Position numbers and translations under genes: made by a program
Shown here: one piece after another, positions 59,950-64,000 of the stretch
Numbering within the stretch: the stretch's first letter is position 1
Layout of the letters: every line of letters starts with the position of its first letter
The notes under the pieces: generated by a model
Told to the model about the DNA's origin: nothing
Databases searched by the model: none
What the model saw: the letters and a program-made list of their open reading frames with translations, nothing else
Assembly (NCBI RefSeq): GCF_036898095.1
Contig: NC_090745.1
Location: 84,091,178 to 84,155,177, forward strand
Direction of reading: 5' to 3'
Source: Palaemon carinicauda
Taxonomy: Eukaryota > Arthropoda > Malacostraca > Decapoda > Palaemonidae
DNA length: 64,000 bases

Positions 59950-60597
59950 TCACTTCTTGATACTCTTCCTCTGGTCCCGAGACAGGGAAAGATATGCACT
60001 GCGTCCTTTTCCAATCAAGACACTCTGCAATAACACAGACCATTTATCTTCTGGCCATTCCATCGTCGATATGACCGTTTCTAAATGATCGAAGATTTCA
60101 TCGGGAGCTTCTGTAAATTTTGGAATCAACCTCTGGGCATTCATCACATTAAGCATGGGATCGTGCAAAGCAAGGGTCATTTCTGTCTGCGTTGCCGACT
60201 TTGAACGAGCATACAACAGTCCCAGTTCCCTTGCGTGTCGTGCAATTTCTCTTGCCTCTTCCTTCTCTTTTTCTTCCCGTTCTCTCTCTTTATTTTCGTT
60301 CTCTATCTCCTTCTTCTTGCTCTCTCTCTCTTTTTTCTCGTCTGGCTTCTCTCTTTCTTTCTTCTCGTCTGGCTTCTCTCTTTCTTTCTTCCCGTCTTGA
60401 AATTTCTCTTGTTTCCATTTCCCTTGCTTGTTTTGCGATTTCTCTGGCTTCCATTTCCCTTGTTTTTTTGCGATTTCTCTGGCTTCTTCTCTCTCTTCTG
60501 CCATCATCTTCAACTTGATCAAACTCTCTTTGGCTGCAATCTGCCGAATCTCAGCCTCTACTGTACATTTATGTCTGCTTTCATTCCTTCGGTTCAT
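59950..60597 (-). pseudogene. gypsy F gag with Lys/Glu-rich coiled region
   Basis: 215 open codons. Residues 1-130 are extremely rich in Lys, Glu and Arg (repeated KKEREKPDE), probably a coiled coil. Residues 150-210 match the start of a gypsy capsid (LIPKFTEAPDEIFDHLETVI, WPEDKWSVLLQSVL). The frame stops at 59950 before the rest of capsid, and no zinc knuckle follows. Confidence 0.68.
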
Positions 60598-61048
60598 AGG
60601 TCAGGTGATCCTTGCTTCACTATAAATTCAGCTTCAGCATTCTCCAACACTTCACGAGCTGCTACAATATCTTCTTCCAATTACCTTCCCAAGTTTATCA
60701 ACGCTACTAAGGCTAGACACTTGATTTGGGCTTCATTCATTCCACTCGTCACATGGCCACCACATGCCATTAAAATAGAGAGCCACTGAGCTTTATTTAC
60801 ATTAGCTTCTGACAATTCATGAACAATTGTGATTTTCAAAAACTATTGGATATCAAATTGTGCTCTCTTGTACTTTACAAAACTTATACCAATCCAAAAA
60901 AAAAAAATATATACCCCAACAATACACAGAATCCTATCAACACTAAATTGTTCAAACCTTTAATGAAAACACGGCCCTGTTATCTTCAATATTTGAAAGA
61001 GACTCGCTCGATCCCAGGGGTCTAGGCGTCAAAAATATATATTACTTC

Positions 61049-62618
<1,570 letters not shown>

Positions 62619-62639
62619 AATATATATATTTTTCGCTCA

Positions 62640-62950
62640 AAGGGTCAACTACGGCAATATAATTGCTTAGTGGCTGCTTTCCTCTTGGTAAGGATATAAG
62701 AGACTCTTTACCTATGGTAAGCAGCTGTTCTAGGAGAATGACACTCCAAAATCAAACCATTGTTCTCTAGTCTAGAGTAGTGACATATTATTATTATTAT
62801 TATTACTTGCTAAACTACAACCCTAGTTGGAAAAGCAGGATGCTATAAGACCAGGGGCCCCAACAGGGAAAATAGCCCAGTCAGGAAAAGAAATAGGGTT
62901 ATATAAAATATTTTAACAGTAACAGCATTAAAATAAATATTTCCTATATA
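62640..62950. mobile_element. two retroposon fragments joined head to tail in opposite orientation
   Basis: 62640-62785 is plus-strand body (GTAAGCAGCTGTTCTAGGAG, CCAAAATCAAACCATTGTTC). After (ATT)n at 62786-62806, 62807-62950 is the minus-strand 3' end (ACAACCCTAGTTGGAAAAGC, GGGAAAATAGCCCAGTCAGG). Confidence 0.75.
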
Positions 62951-62951
62951 A

Positions 62952-63245
62952 TGTACCAACCGTGTGTCACACGATCGTACATAGTAACGACATTTCATTT
63001 TGTGTATATAATATGCTTGTTTCTTAGGTCCCCCCTTGCACTGACAAGGACCTGAAATAACATGTCTGTTTTTCTCAACGTTAACTGTTAACTGGTGCGG
63101 TGTCGGTTGAACATGAAATTGCCTGTTATGTCGTTTTTGCCCTTTCTACCTGGAATTTAAGTATATAAAATGGATGTTCAGTAATAAGGTTACTCAGTTG
63201 CTTTCATCCTGCCTTTGAATCACAACCTTCTCTCGGCCCGTCACA
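62952..63245 (+). repeat. 5' LTR of the deleted CsRn1-like element
   Basis: 294 bases from TGTACCAACC to CCCGTCACA. The part ACTGACAAGGACCTGAAATA to about 63090 recurs at 63937-64000 with small differences. Confidence 0.75.
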
Positions 63246-63263
63246 TTGGTGACCCCGGAGTGA
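63246..63263 (+). promoter_or_regulatory. primer binding site, tRNA-Trp-like
   Basis: TTGGTGACCCCGGAGTGAC directly after the LTR, the same CsRn1-type site as at 45511-45529. Confidence 0.8.
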
Positions 63264-63299
63264 CTCGCTCCTCCTGCCGTTCCCCCCTCCTCACGGTTA

Positions 63300-63680
63300 C
63301 TATGACGCCCTCAAAACATATCTTCTGCAGCAGTACTCGCCGTCGCCAGCTACCAGTATAGCAAAGCTTTTTCAGCTCTCTCAACAACCTCTGGGGGACC
63401 AAAGGGCTTCGCTCACCCTCAGGGAAATGACCAGTATCACTCACCTGCAACCTGCCGCAGATGGCTCTCCTCGTGAGGTGAACCTAATTCGTGCCCTTTT
63501 GGTAAGCCGTTTACCCGAATCTGTACGTGCTGCCATACCCGATGTCGATAGTTTACCCATAAAGACTTGATGACCAAAGCCGACACCCTTATGGACACCC
63601 ATTTCATGACCTTCAAGACATCTATCAACGCTTACACTACTGAGAAAGAGGACACATATTCAACGTCAACCGAAGCTGAC
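63300..63680 (+). pseudogene. gag fragment of the deleted CsRn1-like element
   Basis: In mostly one frame: LLQQYSPSPATSIAKLFQLS, REVNLIRALLVSRLPESVRA, AIPDVDSLP, then a break. This is the central capsid of CsRn1-like gag and matches gypsy D at 40870-41010 and 45867-45960. A stop-containing shift near 63560 and the missing finger show it is dead. Confidence 0.65.
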
Positions 63681-63681
63681 G

Positions 63682-63759
63682 TGAATGCCGTAGGACACAC
63701 ACGTCTATGAATGCTGTAGGACACACACGTCTATGAATGCCATAGGAAACACTCGCCTA
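63682..63759. repeat. 26-bp tandem repeat, three copies
   Basis: Unit TGAATGCCGTAGGACACACA followed by CGTCTA, the third copy diverged. Confidence 0.85.
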
Positions 63760-63911
63760 CCCTACCCCGTGACGCGCCGGAGCGGCGACAAAGCTACCCA
63801 TCATCCACCACTTACTCGCGCCCCAACCAACGACTTCTACAGCCACTCACTGCTGCCCATCGGCCGCAGTTTTGCTACTACCACTCCATATTCGGGGCTG
63901 CCGCGAAGATA

Positions 63912-64000
63912 TGTACAGTATGTCAGTTCCCCTCGCACTGACAAGGACCTGAAACAACATGTCTGTTTTTCTCACCGTTAACTGTTAAAAGGTGCTGTGT
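63912..64000 (+). repeat. start of the 3' LTR of the deleted CsRn1-like element (partial)
   Basis: From about 63930 it matches 63030-63100 of the 5' LTR. The first about 80 bases of the LTR appear deleted or replaced by TGTACAGTATGTCAG. It runs off the window. Confidence 0.6.

Larger units (their letters stand above)
62952..64000 (+). mobile_element. LTR-gag-LTR derivative of a CsRn1-like gypsy, right side cut by the window edge
   Basis: LTR 62952-63245, primer site, a gag piece and then LTR sequence again from about 63912, with no pol between. It is a short internally deleted relative of gypsy D. Confidence 0.72.

Noticed and set aside
60155..60789. Hydrophobic plus-strand frames rich in Leu, Phe and Ser
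   Set aside because: They are the antisense of the Lys/Glu-rich gag at 59950-60597.

Overview
The window is repeat-dominated eukaryotic DNA, most likely from a decapod crustacean. Evidence: DIRS-like and Ty3/gypsy retrotransposons, long (TA)n, (GA)n and (AAT)n arrays, several copies of a roughly 600-bp retroposon ending in (AAT)n, and exons of one host gene resembling invertebrate (i-type) lysozyme with GT/AG splice sites. I cannot name the species. No rRNA, true tRNA gene, CRISPR array or bacterial feature was seen.

Layout 1-30160: a nest of retroelements. A minus-strand Mag-like Ty3/gypsy (gypsy A) lies in three pieces (1-717, 18062-18256, 27804-28496). Between the first two sits a plus-strand DIRS-like element (DIRS-B, 718-18061), itself split by a minus-strand relative (DIRS-A, 1065-9852). 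Between the second and third sits another minus-strand DIRS-like element (DIRS-C, 18257-27803), split by a piggyBac-like TTAA element (20251-23060) that carries a tandem satellite. All three DIRS-like elements show split inverted terminal repeats (ITRs) and an internal complementary region (ICR) made of the two element ends joined. Removing each insert closes the interrupted reading frame in phase, with no target-site duplication for DIRS and TTAA for piggyBac.

Layout 30160-40560: mostly low-information DNA. It holds the lysozyme-like exons (31031-31766), an intronic or downstream minisatellite, two tandem (AAT)n-tailed retroposons, two decayed LINE fragments and a long hairpin MITE (39514-39730).

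Layout 40560-64000: LTR retrotransposons. An old plus-strand CsRn1-like gypsy (gypsy D) is split by a young minus-strand CsRn1-like gypsy (41015-45862; LTRs differ at 6 of 333 sites, TSD GCGC). A decayed plus-strand gypsy (50168-56635) sits between (TA)n arrays. A minus-strand gypsy with long LTRs and deleted pol follows (57246-62618). The window ends in a short LTR-gag-LTR derivative (62952-64000).

Nearly all coding sequence belongs to mobile elements, and every element carries lesions. The youngest is the 41015-45862 gypsy. The lysozyme-like gene is the only host gene I can support, and its final exon was not found. Relative age follows from nesting: gypsy A predates DIRS-B and DIRS-C; DIRS-A is younger than DIRS-B; the piggyBac-like element is younger than DIRS-C.
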